The notes: generated by a model not told the origin, from the letters alone. DNA of 64,000 nucleotides from Oxalobacteraceae bacterium OTU3CINTB1 (GCA_024123955.1 CP099652.1:2728001-2792000), one strand, 5' to 3'. Shown: positions 44,961-53,675, counted from the stretch's first letter. Program-made: numbers and translations.

Positions 44961-45806
44961 ATGAACAGCAAGATTGCAATCGTTACCGGCGCCTCGTCGG
45001 GCATCGGCGAGGCAACGGCCCGGTTGCTGGCCCAAGTCGGCTATCAAGTCTACGGCACCAGCCGCAAGGGTACATCGGCATCGCAGCACGGGTTCGAGAT
45101 GCTGGCGCTGGACGTCACCAGCGACGAATCGGTGGCGGCGCTGGTGGCCGAGGTGATGCGGCGGCACGGGCGCATCGACCTGTTGGTCAACAACGCCGGT
45201 TTCGGCGTGGCGCCGGCGGCGGCGCAGGAGAGCAGCATGGAGCAGACGCAGGCCATTTTCGATACCAACTTCTTCGGCCTGGTGCGGATGATGCGCGCGG
45301 TGCTGCCGCACATGCGCCGCCAGCGCGAGGGACGCATCCTGAACATCAGTTCCGTGCTCGGGTTGGTGGCGATACCGTATGCGGCGCTGTATTGCGCCAC
45401 CAAGCACGCGGTCGAAGCCTATTCGGAGTCGATGGACCAGGAACTGCGCACCCAGGGCGTGCGCGTGTCGCTGATCGAGCCGGCGTATGTGAATACGCCG
45501 TTCGACGCCAACCAGTTGCAGGCCGACGCCCAGCTGCCTGAATATCGCGCACTGCGCGCTTCGCTGGCGGACTTCGTGAAGCAAGCGATGGCGAAGGCCG
45601 ACCGCCCGGAGGTGGTGGCCGAGACGGTGCTGAAAGCGGCGCGCGACACGCGTCCGAGGGTGCGCTACACGGCGGGTGCGGTGGCCGCGCGCCTGCGGGC
45701 GCTGCGACGGTTCGCCCCGGCCGCGCTGGTGGAGGCGGCGATACGCAAGGATATGAAGCTCGATGCGCAGCCGGCGGTGGGCCCTGTCGCCGCCGTGCTG
45801 GAATAA
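44961..45806 (+). CDS. Short-chain dehydrogenase/reductase (SDR)
   Basis: 281 residues with the classical SDR pattern: the NAD(P)-binding TGASSGIGEATARLL (about 9-23), NNAG at 81-84, the catalytic Ser in ILNISSVLG, Tyr-x-x-x-Lys in YCATKHAVEAYSESM, then IEPAYVNTPF. It is an oxidoreductase of unknown substrate, cytoplasmic. The arginine after TSR in the second strand (YGTSRKG) suggests NADP(H). It leads the SDR-MDR pair under TetR control; the next gene starts 21 bases after the stop. Confidence 0.92.
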   Translation: MNSKIAIVTGASSGIGEATARLLAQVGYQVYGTSRKGTSASQHGFEMLALDVTSDESVAALVAEVMRRHGRIDLLVNNAGFGVAPAAAQESSMEQTQAIFDTNFFGLVRMMRAVLPHMRRQREGRILNISSVLGLVAIPYAALYCATKHAVEAYSESMDQELRTQGVRVSLIEPAYVNTPFDANQLQADAQLPEYRALRASLADFVKQAMAKADRPEVVAETVLKAARDTRPRVRYTAGAVAARLRALRRFAPAALVEAAIRKDMKLDAQPAVGPVAAVLE

Positions 45807-45827
45807 AAACGATCATCGGAGAGAGAC

Positions 45828-46829
45828 ATGAAGGCATTCATTATTGACCGTTACGGCAAGGCCGATGTGGTGCGCGCCGGCGAAATGCCCGAGCCGGAGC
45901 TGGGCGCCGACGACGTGCTGGTGCAGATCCACGCCGCCAGCGTGAACCCGCTGGACCTGAAAATCCGCGATGGCGAATTCAAACTGCTGCTGCCGTATCG
46001 CATGCCGCTCATCCTCGGCAACGACATGGCCGGCGTGGTGGTCCGGGTGGGCGCGGGCGTACGGCGCTTCAATGTCGGCGACGAAGTGTATGCGCGGCCC
46101 GACGACAACCGCATCGGCACGTTTGCCGAATACATCGCGATCAAGGAGGATGCGCTGGCGCTCAAGCCGAAGACGCTGACGATGGAACAGGCGGCGGCGA
46201 TGCCGCTGGTGGCCCTGACCGCGTGGCAGGCGCTGGTCGAAAAAGGCCATTTGAAGAAGGGACAGAAGGTGTTGATACACGCCGGCACCGGCGGCGTGGG
46301 GACGGTCGCGATCCAGCTGGCCAAGCATCTGGGCGCCACGGTGGCGACGACCGCCAGCGTGGCCAACGCCGCCATGCTCAAACAGCTGGGCGCCGATATC
46401 GTCATCGACTACAAGAAGGATGATTTCTCGCTGCGGCTGCGCGACTACGATCTGGTGCTCGATTCGCAGGGCGGGGTGACGCAGAAAAAATCGCTGGGCG
46501 TACTCAAGCCCGGTGGGAAAGTCGTCGGCATCGCCGGGCCACCTGACCCCGACTTCGCCAAGGCGCGCGGCCTGAACGCGCTGGTGGGGCTGGTCATGCG
46601 CATGCTCAGTTACGGCATCCGCAGCAAGGCCAGGGCGGCCGGCGTCAGCTACTCCTTCCTGTACATGCGCGCCAGCGGGGAGCAGCTGCGGCAGCTCGCG
46701 GAACTGGTCGACGCCGGCGCCATCCGCCCGGTGATCGACCGCGTGTACCCGTTCGCGCAGACCATGGAAGCGTTGGCATACGTCGAAACAGGCAGGTCGA
46801 AGGGGAAGGTCGTCATCAAGGTACGATGA
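45828..46829 (+). CDS. Zinc-free MDR oxidoreductase (NADPH:quinone reductase-like)
   Basis: 333 residues of the medium-chain dehydrogenase family. ASVNPLDLKIRDGEFK (about 38-53), ILGNDMAGVVVRVGAGVRRF, PLVALTAWQALVEKG, and the nucleotide-binding AGTGGVGTVAIQLAKHLGA (about 152) are seen. The zinc-ligand cysteines of alcohol dehydrogenases are absent, so it belongs to the quinone-reductase/enoyl-reductase group and probably reduces quinones or reactive enones with NADPH. The ribosome site GGAGAGAG precedes the start. With the SDR and TetR it looks like an inducible detoxification unit. Confidence 0.92.
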   Translation: MKAFIIDRYGKADVVRAGEMPEPELGADDVLVQIHAASVNPLDLKIRDGEFKLLLPYRMPLILGNDMAGVVVRVGAGVRRFNVGDEVYARPDDNRIGTFAEYIAIKEDALALKPKTLTMEQAAAMPLVALTAWQALVEKGHLKKGQKVLIHAGTGGVGTVAIQLAKHLGATVATTASVANAAMLKQLGADIVIDYKKDDFSLRLRDYDLVLDSQGGVTQKKSLGVLKPGGKVVGIAGPPDPDFAKARGLNALVGLVMRMLSYGIRSKARAAGVSYSFLYMRASGEQLRQLAELVDAGAIRPVIDRVYPFAQTMEALAYVETGRSKGKVVIKVR

Positions 46830-46836
46830 CCCGGGA

Positions 46837-48171
46837 TTACTGACGCAACTTCAACGGCTCCGAAATCGTCAGCACCACCAGGAAGGTGAGGCACGATATC
46901 GCGGCCATGAAGCCGAACACATAGTCCCAGCCCAGGCTATCGAGCAGCATGCCGACGATCCACGGGGTGGCGGCGCCGCCCAGTTGTCCGCCCATGTTCA
47001 CCACCGCGTTCGCGGTGGGGAATTTCTCCTTTGAGACGAACGCCATCGGATACACCATGTAGGCGGAGTAGCCTATGCTCAGCAAGATCCCGGTCAGGAA
47101 CAGCAGGAAGCCATAGGTGACCGGGTCTGCCGGCGCGTTGATCAAGACGTACATCATGATGGCCGTCGACGCTGCGGAAATCAGCATGCCCGGTTTGCGG
47201 CGCTTGTCGAGTACACGGTCGGCGAACAGGCCGCCGAGGATGTTGCCGACCACCGCGCCGACCCAGGGCGCCGCCGCCACAAAGCCCATATTCATCACCG
47301 AGAAGTTCTTGACCGTCAGCAGATACGTCGGTATCCATGCCAGCAGCACGCTGGAAATACCCAACTGGCAGCAGTAGCCCAGCGCGCAGCCGATGATGTT
47401 CCACGATTTGAGCACGCCGCCGGTGGTGTCCAACACCTTTTCGTCGCGCACGCGTATCAGTTTGTCGAGCCATGGAATCGGTTTCGACGCGGCGCCCTGG
47501 CTGCGGCTATTGCCGCCGACGCCATCGTCGGTGATGCACGCCAGTTCCGCGCTGTTGACGAAGCGGCTCTCCGATGGCTGGTTGGCGACCAAAAAATACC
47601 ACAGCACCGACAGGAAAATGCCGGGAATGGCGAACAGGATGAACACCTCTTTCCATCCCCATGCGGCGATGATCGCGGCGCCGAGGATGGGCGTAATCAC
47701 CGGACCGAATTTGACGGATGACAGGAAGATGCCGGTGGCCGTGCCTTTTTCACGCGCCGGGAACCAGTTGTTGATGGTGGAGGTGACGCCGATCGGCAGT
47801 GGTCCTTCGGCCACGCCCAGCGCGAGGCGGCAGACTTTCAACGCCAGGAGGGAACCGACCATGCCGGTCAGCCCGGTGGCGATCGACGTCAGTATCATCG
47901 AGATCGTGAACACCTTGCGGATACCGAACCGCGACAGCAGCCAGGCCGATGGCAGCTGCGCCAGTCCGTAGGCGATCAGGAACAGGCTGACCAGGCCACC
48001 GGCTTCGGTATTGGTCATCGCAAATTCCTTGCGCAGGAAAGGCAGGGCGACGCCAAGGTTGGCGCGGTCGGCGGCGGCGATGGTGTAGATGACGAAGAAC
48101 AGCGCGGCGACGAACCAGCGGTATTTCGTTGGACGAACGGTGCCCTCCACCGACATGGATTTGCTATGCAT
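46837..48171 (-). CDS. MFS transporter (anion:cation symporter-like)
   Basis: 444 residues with about 12 membrane helices. The start YRWFVAALFFVIYTIAAADRANLG (shown in part: ADRANLGVALPFLRKEF) is characteristic of the ACS group that carries glucarate, tartrate, phthalate and similar organic anions. The 2-3 loop has LSRFGIRKVF. NNWFPAREKGTATGIFLSSV is another ACS mark. It sits downstream of two RraA-fold aldolase genes in the same direction, so it probably imports their carboxylic-acid substrate. The gap to the upstream gene is 40 bases. Confidence 0.9.
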   Translation of the reverse strand: MHSKSMSVEGTVRPTKYRWFVAALFFVIYTIAAADRANLGVALPFLRKEFAMTNTEAGGLVSLFLIAYGLAQLPSAWLLSRFGIRKVFTISMILTSIATGLTGMVGSLLALKVCRLALGVAEGPLPIGVTSTINNWFPAREKGTATGIFLSSVKFGPVITPILGAAIIAAWGWKEVFILFAIPGIFLSVLWYFLVANQPSESRFVNSAELACITDDGVGGNSRSQGAASKPIPWLDKLIRVRDEKVLDTTGGVLKSWNIIGCALGYCCQLGISSVLLAWIPTYLLTVKNFSVMNMGFVAAAPWVGAVVGNILGGLFADRVLDKRRKPGMLISAASTAIMMYVLINAPADPVTYGFLLFLTGILLSIGYSAYMVYPMAFVSKEKFPTANAVVNMGGQLGGAATPWIVGMLLDSLGWDYVFGFMAAISCLTFLVVLTISEPLKLRQ

Positions 48172-48211
48172 GATGTCTCCTGGTTTGTTGTGTTTTTATG
48201 GATCGCTGGGA

Positions 48212-48868
48212 TTAGCGCAAATTCAGGCGCTGCAACGTCTCGGCAAGGTCCAGTAGATCGACGGTCGTGGCGCCGTTTCTGATCCGCTCGCGGTAGGCCG
48301 CTTCCTTTGCTTCGCGGGCGCGGCCCGCCGCGAGCACCGCGTCCGCGTCCTTGCGCGCCACGACCACCAGGCCGTCCTGGTCGCCGATGACGATGTCGCC
48401 CGGCTGGATTTCCACGTCGCCGATAACGACGGGGACGTCGATGCGGCCCGGCTGGTGCTTGCCGGTGCCCTTGATCGACAGGCCGCGCGCGAACACGGGG
48501 AAGCCGGCGGCGATGATGGCGGCGGCGTCGCGCACGGCGCCGTTGATCACCAGTCCCGCAAGGCCCATCTTCAAGGCCTGCTCGGTGAAGACGTCGCCCC
48601 AAACACCGGCTTCGAGGAATCCCTTGGCGTCGACCACCAGCACGTCGCCCGGCCTGGCCTTGAGCATGGCGTAGTGCAGCATCAGGTTGTCGGCGGGGCG
48701 GGCGTCGACCGTGAAGGCGGGACCGGCGACGCGCATGGCGGCGTCGATGGGTTTCATGCCGCTGTCGAGCGCACCTTTGCCGCCCTGGGCTTCGTGCACG
48801 GTGGCGGCGCCGAGCTCGCGCAAGCCGCGCAGGGTATCGAGACTGATATCGGGACTGATCTGGCTCAT
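48212..48868 (-). CDS. RraA-fold aldolase (HMG/CHA aldolase-like)
   Basis: 218 residues with the RraA fold. GDVLVVDAKGFLEAGVWGDV and GLVINGAVRDAAAI are seen; the Arg-Asp pair is what the pyruvate aldolases (4-hydroxy-4-methyl-2-oxoglutarate / 4-carboxy-4-hydroxy-2-oxoadipate aldolase, also oxaloacetate decarboxylase) use to bind metal and pyruvate. So it is more likely an enzyme than an RNase E regulator. It has the ribosome site AAGGAGAC. It is the middle gene of an aldolase-aldolase-MFS set. Confidence 0.87.
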   Translation of the reverse strand: MSQISPDISLDTLRGLRELGAATVHEAQGGKGALDSGMKPIDAAMRVAGPAFTVDARPADNLMLHYAMLKARPGDVLVVDAKGFLEAGVWGDVFTEQALKMGLAGLVINGAVRDAAAIIAAGFPVFARGLSIKGTGKHQPGRIDVPVVIGDVEIQPGDIVIGDQDGLVVVARKDADAVLAAGRAREAKEAAYRERIRNGATTVDLLDLAETLQRLNLR

Positions 48869-48892
48869 GGTGGGTGTCTCCTTTTCGTTGGT

Positions 48893-49564
48893 TTATGTTT
48901 GGGGCTGGCGTTGCAGCGTGTGATAGCCGAAGCGGCGGCGCGCTTCGCAAAGCGGCATGCCGTCCAGCGCGGCGGCGACGATGCGTTGTTCGATCTGCTG
49001 CATCGATAGCGCGCGCCCGATTACTTCGCATGCTCGAGCGGCGGGGACGACGACAACCCCATCCTGGTCCGCCACCACCAGATCGCCGGCGACGACGCGG
49101 ATGTCGCCCAGGGTGACGGCGCCGCCGACGGCGTCGACCTGCACGCGGTCTTTGCCGGTGCGCATGAAGCGGCCGGCCGCGTACAGCGGGTAGCCTGCTT
49201 GGTCGGCTTCGGCGGTGTCGCGGCATACGCCATTGACGACGGTGCCGGCGATGCCGCGCCTGGCGGCGATCTGGCTCATGATCCCGCCCCAGACGGTGCA
49301 GTCGGTCCGGGCGCCGTTATCGAGCACGGCGACCGCGCCGGCCGGCATGTCGTCGAGGTAGTCGCCCACGGTTCCGGGGACGCTGGTGTCGACCGGCGCG
49401 AAGCGCACGGTGAAGGCGATGCCGACGATGTGCTTGGGACCGGCGATGGCGTGGATGCCAGGTGCGCTGCCGGGCAATTTGAAGAAATCGAGCGCGTCGG
49501 ATATTTCGGCGGTCGTCAGGCCGCGTGCCTGCGCCAGCAATTCGGCGGTGATTGGATGGCTCAT
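48893..49564 (-). CDS. RraA-fold aldolase-like protein, second copy
   Basis: 223 residues from MSHPITAEL, chosen for the ribosome site AAGGAGAC. RraA fold: AVLDNGARTDCTVWGGIMS and GTVVNGVCRDTAEADQAGYPLYA, with the same Arg-Asp metal/pyruvate site as the downstream copy, then VAGDLVVADQDGVVVVP. It differs clearly from its neighbour in sequence, so the two may act on successive or different substrates. First gene of the set; divergent from the LysR gene (87-base spacer). Confidence 0.87.
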   Translation of the reverse strand: MSHPITAELLAQARGLTTAEISDALDFFKLPGSAPGIHAIAGPKHIVGIAFTVRFAPVDTSVPGTVGDYLDDMPAGAVAVLDNGARTDCTVWGGIMSQIAARRGIAGTVVNGVCRDTAEADQAGYPLYAAGRFMRTGKDRVQVDAVGGAVTLGDIRVVAGDLVVADQDGVVVVPAARACEVIGRALSMQQIEQRIVAAALDGMPLCEARRRFGYHTLQRQPQT

Positions 49565-49628
49565 TGTTGTCTCCTTGTTGACCATGCAAGGAGTTTTATA
49601 TAAAGTGATTTAGATATCAAACATCGAT

Positions 49629-49648
49629 TATTGAGTCTAGGATCAATA
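49629..49648. promoter_or_regulatory. Inverted repeat before LysR gene
   Basis: TATTGA-N8-TCAATA ends three bases before the LysR start codon and lies in the spacer shared with the aldolase-MFS genes. Likely a LysR-binding site used for autoregulation. Confidence 0.45.
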
Positions 49649-49651
49649 AAA

Positions 49652-50548
49652 ATGAACGTAAAGACGATGCGGTACTTCTGCGAAGTGGTGGAGGCGGGTA
49701 GTGCTGCCAATGCCGCCGAACGCCTGTTTGTCGCGCCGACCGCCATCAGCATGCAGCTGGCGCAGTTGGAGTCGCAGCTCGGGGGAGAGTTGTTCGACCG
49801 CTCGCGGCGGCCGATGGCCCTGACGGACCTTGGGAAATTCTTCTACCCGCGCGCAAAGGAGCTGCTGCAGCAGATGTCGCGGCTCGATAGCGAGGCGCGC
49901 GGCATCGCCACCGGCAGCGGCGGCTGGCTGTCGATCGGATTCACGCGTTCGGCGACGTTCTCGCTGCTGCCCCGCGTGATACGGCGGTTTCGCGCGGCGT
50001 ATCCGCAGGTGCAGCTCGACCTGGTGGAGGCGCTGTCCGAATACCAGCCGGCGCAATTGCGGCAAAACCGAATCGATGTAGGATTGTCGCGTTTCATCGG
50101 CGACTTCGAGGCGCCGGACGATCTGACGCACGCGGTCAAGCTGGATGATCCACTGGTGGCTGCGCTACCGGTCCATCATCCGCTGGCGCGACGCAAATCG
50201 CTGACGGCAGCGGCATTGGCCGAGGTGCCGTTCATCCTGTATCCGAAAGATCCGCTCAGCCCCTTCGGGCAGCAGATCGTGGCGATATTGAAGGCTGCCG
50301 GCGGCGCCGAGCCGAAGGTCGCATATGGCGCGGTGGAGATCTACACCGCACTGGCGCTGGTGAGCGCGGGGCTGGGCGCGACCCTGGTGGGGCGTTCGAT
50401 CGCCGACAACAAGCGCAACGACGTTGCCTTCATCCCGGTGCGCGATATCCATTCCAGCACCACGGTGGTGGCGGTCACGCGCAACGGCGAAAGCAGTAAA
50501 TTAGTCGCCGCCTTCCTGGACATCGTCCGCCAGAGCGAAAGCCCGTAA
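49652..50548 (+). CDS. LysR-family transcriptional regulator
   Basis: 298 residues from MNVKTMRYF; a TTG 21 bases upstream is in frame but lies inside the palindrome. The winged helix (about 1-60) has AANAAERLFVAPTAISMQLAQ. The effector domain (about 85-290) has LSIGFTRSATFSLLPRVIRRF, like the BenM/CatM-type group that senses aromatic or dicarboxylic acids. It is divergent from the aldolase-aldolase-MFS genes and is their likely regulator. Confidence 0.9.
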   Translation: MNVKTMRYFCEVVEAGSAANAAERLFVAPTAISMQLAQLESQLGGELFDRSRRPMALTDLGKFFYPRAKELLQQMSRLDSEARGIATGSGGWLSIGFTRSATFSLLPRVIRRFRAAYPQVQLDLVEALSEYQPAQLRQNRIDVGLSRFIGDFEAPDDLTHAVKLDDPLVAALPVHHPLARRKSLTAAALAEVPFILYPKDPLSPFGQQIVAILKAAGGAEPKVAYGAVEIYTALALVSAGLGATLVGRSIADNKRNDVAFIPVRDIHSSTTVVAVTRNGESSKLVAAFLDIVRQSESP

Positions 50549-50571
50549 ACGGTCCGGCTCGATGCTGTCTT

Positions 50572-51336
50572 CTATGAAGAAATGGCGATGGCCCGCAGGG
50601 CATCGGCGTCGAGTAACTCGATGCGGCGGTTCTGGACTTCCAGCAGGCCGGCCGCGCGGAACTGCGTCAGTTGACGGCTCACGCTTTCCAGCGCGAGACC
50701 CAGGTGGGATGCGATGTCGTCGCGCGACATGCGCAGTTCGAACGCCGCCGCCGGCGGCTCCGGCGCCTGGTGGCCGGTTGCCAGGTCCATCAAAAAAGCG
50801 GCCAGCCGCTGCGGCGCCTTGGCGTTGCCGAGCAATAGCATGTTGTTCTGCTGCCGCGCCAGCTCGGTGCCGAACAGCGCGTGAAAGCGCAGCAGCAGGG
50901 CGCTGCGCTGTTGTATCAGGCTGGTGAGCATCGCGTACGAGATTGCGCACACCGTGCTGTCGCACAGCGCGACGGCGTCGCAGCAGTAGGTGTGCGATGA
51001 CAGCGCGTCGAGGCCGAGGAGTTGTCCCGGCAGGTAGAAGCCGAGCACCTGCGGGCGGCCGTCCGGCATCGGCCGTTCGGCTTTGATCTGTCCGCTTGCG
51101 ACGATAAACACATGCTCGAGCGGCATGCCGCACCGGTAGAGGCGTTCGTGCCGCTTGAGGTGCTGGCGGCGCGCAACCGTATGCTCAAAACTGTGCAGTT
51201 CCAGGGAATCGAGCCCCGCCGGCAGGCAATGCTCGCGGGTGGGACAGTCGCGGCAGGTGAAAGATAAGCCCGCGCCGGGTTGTTCGGCGCGGGATACTGC
51301 TGATGTGGACGGCAACATATGTATGACCTGAGGCAA
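50572..51336 (-). CDS. fnr: FNR-type oxygen-responsive regulator
   Basis: 254 residues. The N-terminal cluster Cys28-x2-Cys31-x5-Cys37 (TCRDCPTREHC) and Cys130 (STVCAI) match the four ligands of the oxygen-labile [4Fe-4S] cluster of FNR. The beta-roll covers about 45-160. The recognition helix LALESVSRQLTQF has the E-x-x-S-R that reads TTGAT half-sites. Without oxygen it dimerises and activates anaerobic genes. An FNR box just upstream points to autoregulation. Its orientation follows sdhB, 73 bases apart. Confidence 0.93.
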   Translation of the reverse strand: MPQVIHMLPSTSAVSRAEQPGAGLSFTCRDCPTREHCLPAGLDSLELHSFEHTVARRQHLKRHERLYRCGMPLEHVFIVASGQIKAERPMPDGRPQVLGFYLPGQLLGLDALSSHTYCCDAVALCDSTVCAISYAMLTSLIQQRSALLLRFHALFGTELARQQNNMLLLGNAKAPQRLAAFLMDLATGHQAPEPPAAAFELRMSRDDIASHLGLALESVSRQLTQFRAAGLLEVQNRRIELLDADALRAIAISS

Positions 51337-51373
51337 AGTATGGCTAGCCTAGCAAGTCTGAAGTCAAAAAAAA

Positions 51374-51387
51374 TTGATCTGGGTCAA
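51374..51387. promoter_or_regulatory. FNR box upstream of fnr
   Basis: TTGATCTGGGTCAA matches the FNR consensus TTGAT-N4-ATCAA at nine of ten fixed positions. It lies between sdhB and fnr, 37 bases before the fnr start codon. Confidence 0.7.
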
Positions 51388-51409
51388 AATCCTCCCGTTT
51401 CGCGCACGA

Positions 51410-52126
51410 CTAAATCATGCGCCGCACCAGCAAATCGCGGATCTCGCTGATCGCGGCGGCCGGATTGAGTCCCTTGGGACAGACGTCGGTGCAATTCATG
51501 ATGGTACGGCAGCGAAACAACCGATAGGCGTCGCTCAGATCGTCGAGCCGTTCCGACGGCGTGCTGTCGCGCGTGTCGGCGATGAAGCGATAAGCCTGCA
51601 ACAGCCCGGCCGGGCCGACGAAGCGGTCCGGGTTCCACCAGAACGTTGGGCAGGCGGTCGAGCAGCATGCGCACAGGATGCACTCGTACAGGCCGTTGAG
51701 TTTGTCACGGTCTTCCGGCGATTGCAGGCGCTCGCGGTCGGTCGGCGGATCGTCGTTGACCAGGTAGGGCTTGATCGAGTGGTACTGCTTCCAGAATTCG
51801 CTCAGATCGACGATCAGGTCGCGCACCACCGGCACGCCCGGTAGCGGGCGCAGCACGATGGGCTGGCGTGTGGTGGCGATCGGGGCCACGCATGCCAGGC
51901 CGTTCTTGCCGTTGATGTTCATTGCATCCGAGCCGCACACACCCTCGCGGCATGAGCGGCGAAAGGAGAGGCTGTCGTCGACGTCGGCTTTGATATGCAT
52001 CAGCAGATCGAGCACCATCGTGCCCTTGTAGCCGGCCTCCACGATGTAGTCCTGCATGCGCGGTGGCTCACCGGTGTCGGGGTCGTAGCGGTAGATTTTC
52101 AGGTGTACGGGGCCGTTTTGCGGCAT
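51410..52126 (-). CDS. sdhB: Succinate dehydrogenase / fumarate reductase iron-sulfur subunit (orphan)
   Basis: 238 residues, the normal SdhB/FrdB length. All three cluster sites are intact: [2Fe-2S] CREGVCGSDAMNINGKNGLAC (Cys positions about 59, 64 and 79), [4Fe-4S] CILCACCSTACP (about 149-160), and [3Fe-4S] CRTIMNCTDVCPKG (about 204-217). It transfers electrons between the flavoprotein and quinone. However, no sdhA, sdhC or sdhD is adjacent, so it is either a second copy or serves a remote complex. The ribosome site GGGAGAG is good. It is the gene just upstream of fnr in the same direction. Confidence 0.93.
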   Translation of the reverse strand: MPQNGPVHLKIYRYDPDTGEPPRMQDYIVEAGYKGTMVLDLLMHIKADVDDSLSFRRSCREGVCGSDAMNINGKNGLACVAPIATTRQPIVLRPLPGVPVVRDLIVDLSEFWKQYHSIKPYLVNDDPPTDRERLQSPEDRDKLNGLYECILCACCSTACPTFWWNPDRFVGPAGLLQAYRFIADTRDSTPSERLDDLSDAYRLFRCRTIMNCTDVCPKGLNPAAAISEIRDLLVRRMI

Positions 52127-52336
52127 AGGTCTCTCCCATTTGAACTTGTTGCCAGCGCCGTGCGCGCGCCTGTAGATCCTCGCTTGAGGTGTGATGGATA
52201 TTCTGTCATGGGGTAGGCGCAGCGGTGTAGGACTGGCGCTCGGTGAGACGTAGGCAGCGAAATGGCAGCTTTTTCGGCTTTTTCCGAACGATGTAGTCCT
52301 TTTGACCGTTAAAGTTGATGACAGGCCAATTTTTTT

Positions 52337-52369
52337 TTGTCAGAATTCAACGACTTGATTTAGTATCAA
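52337..52369 (+). promoter_or_regulatory. RND pump promoter with overlapping operator palindrome
   Basis: TTGTCA (52337-52342), 18 bases, TAGTAT (52361-52366). TTGAT-N5-ATCAA (52355-52369) is a perfect inverted repeat across the -10. It looks like an FNR half-site pair but with a five-base spacer, so another repressor is more likely. Confidence 0.5.
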
Positions 52370-52371
52370 TT

Positions 52372-52407
52372 CACCAGCAACCAACCACCAGCAACTCACC
52401 AGTCACT
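52372..52407 (+). repeat. Three CACCAG repeats in the pump mRNA leader
   Basis: CACCAGCAAC, CACCAGCAACT and CACCAGTCACT occur in a 36-base stretch right after the predicted transcription start. The RNA would be unstructured and C/A-rich. Meaning unknown; too short for CRISPR. Confidence 0.5.
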
Positions 52408-52437
52408 TAGCGCTTGTCACCATTTTTGGAGTCAACG

Positions 52438-53664
52438 ATGGAAATTCTGGCCGTACTGTCACGCTCGCATTGGGCGAAAACTTCCTTCATGTGCGGCCTC
52501 GTGCTCACCTTGGCGGCCTGCGGGAAGGGCGATGACGGCGGCCAGCACGCCGGCGGTCCGCCGCCGGTGTCGGTGGCGCCGGCGGTCCAGCGCGAGGTGC
52601 AGGAGTTCGACGAGTTCACGGCCAGGCTGGAAGCGCCGGACACCGTCGAGATCCGCTCGCGCGTGGCCGGCATGCTGACCAAGGTGCATTTCCGCGAGGG
52701 CGAGGTGGTCAAGAAGGGCGACCGGCTGTTCACCATCGATCCGCGCCCGTTCGCCGCCGAGGCGGCGCGGCTGGAGGCGCAGCTGCTGGCGGCGAAAACC
52801 CAGGGCGAGCTGAATAAAACCGAATTGGCGCGCGCCGAACGACTGGTGTCGGTGCGCGGCGTCAGCCAGCAGGAAATCGACCAGCTGCGCGCGGCGCTGG
52901 CGAGCGCCCAGGCCAACGTCAAGGCGGCCGAGGCGGCGCTGGTGCAGGCCAGGCTCAATCTGGAGTTCACCAACATCACGGCGCCGGTCACGGGACGCAC
53001 TTCGCGCGCCAACATCACCGAGGGTAACCTGGTCAGCGTCGGCGATCCGGTGCTGACGACGGTGGTGTCGAGCGACCGTGTGTACGCCTACTTCGACGCC
53101 AGCGAGGCGATCTACCTGAAATATATGCGCTCGTCGCGCGAAGGCTCGCGCGGCTCGTCGCGCGATACGCCCAACAGCGTGCGCCTCGGCCTGGCCAACG
53201 AGGAGGGCTTCCCGCACGAGGGCAAGATGGACTTCGTCGACAACCGCCTCAATCCGGCCACCGCCTCGATGCGCGGCCGCGCGGTGTTCGACAACAAGGA
53301 CGGCCTGTACACGCCCGGACTGTTCGCGCGCCTGCAGCTGGTCGGCAGCGGCAAGTACACCGCGACGATGGTGCTGGACCGCGCCATCAGCACCGACCAG
53401 ACGCGCAAGGTCGTGCTGATCGTCGGCAAAAACAACATCGTCGACCAGCGCGAGGTCAAGACCGGCGCGCTGATTGGCGCCATGCGCGCCGTCACCGGCG
53501 TCAAACCCGGCGAACTGGTGATCGTCGACGGCCTGCTGCGCGCCATGCCCGGCGCGCCGGTCACGCCGCAGCAGCTCAAGGTCGATGACAAGGGCGTGCC
53601 GATTCCGGCTGCGCCACCCGGTGCTCCCGGTGCTCCGGCCGCCCCCGCCGCCGCCAAGAGCTGA
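52438..53664 (+). CDS. RND efflux periplasmic adaptor (membrane fusion protein)
   Basis: 408 residues from the ATG with ribosome site TTGGAG. A lipoprotein signal (LTLAACG, Cys about 29) anchors it to the inner membrane. It shows the adaptor layout: barrel-lipoyl halves with VEIRSRVAGMLTKVHFREGE and GDRLFTIDPRPF, an alpha-hairpin (about 100-165), the second lipoyl half NITAPVTGRTSRANI, beta-barrel, and membrane-proximal domain. A Pro/Ala tail ends it. It is of the MexE/OqxA-like type. First gene of the pump operon, 11 bases before the pump gene. Confidence 0.93.
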   Translation: MEILAVLSRSHWAKTSFMCGLVLTLAACGKGDDGGQHAGGPPPVSVAPAVQREVQEFDEFTARLEAPDTVEIRSRVAGMLTKVHFREGEVVKKGDRLFTIDPRPFAAEAARLEAQLLAAKTQGELNKTELARAERLVSVRGVSQQEIDQLRAALASAQANVKAAEAALVQARLNLEFTNITAPVTGRTSRANITEGNLVSVGDPVLTTVVSSDRVYAYFDASEAIYLKYMRSSREGSRGSSRDTPNSVRLGLANEEGFPHEGKMDFVDNRLNPATASMRGRAVFDNKDGLYTPGLFARLQLVGSGKYTATMVLDRAISTDQTRKVVLIVGKNNIVDQREVKTGALIGAMRAVTGVKPGELVIVDGLLRAMPGAPVTPQQLKVDDKGVPIPAAPPGAPGAPAAPAAAKS

Positions 53665-53675
53665 GGGGCGCACGC

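Larger units (their letters stand above)
52127..52437. other. Divergent spacer between sdhB and RND pump genes
   Basis: 311 bases without a gene. It holds the pump promoter with an overlapping palindrome, a nine-T run (52330-52338), and three copies of a CACCAG repeat in the leader. No regulator gene is encoded here. Confidence 0.6.

Noticed and set aside
52355..52369. FNR box at the pump promoter
   Set aside because: The half-sites are right but the spacer is five bases, not four, so it is listed only as an unidentified operator.
52372..52407. CACCAG repeats as a CRISPR fragment
   Set aside because: Units are 10-11 bases and almost contiguous, with no spacers and no cas genes.
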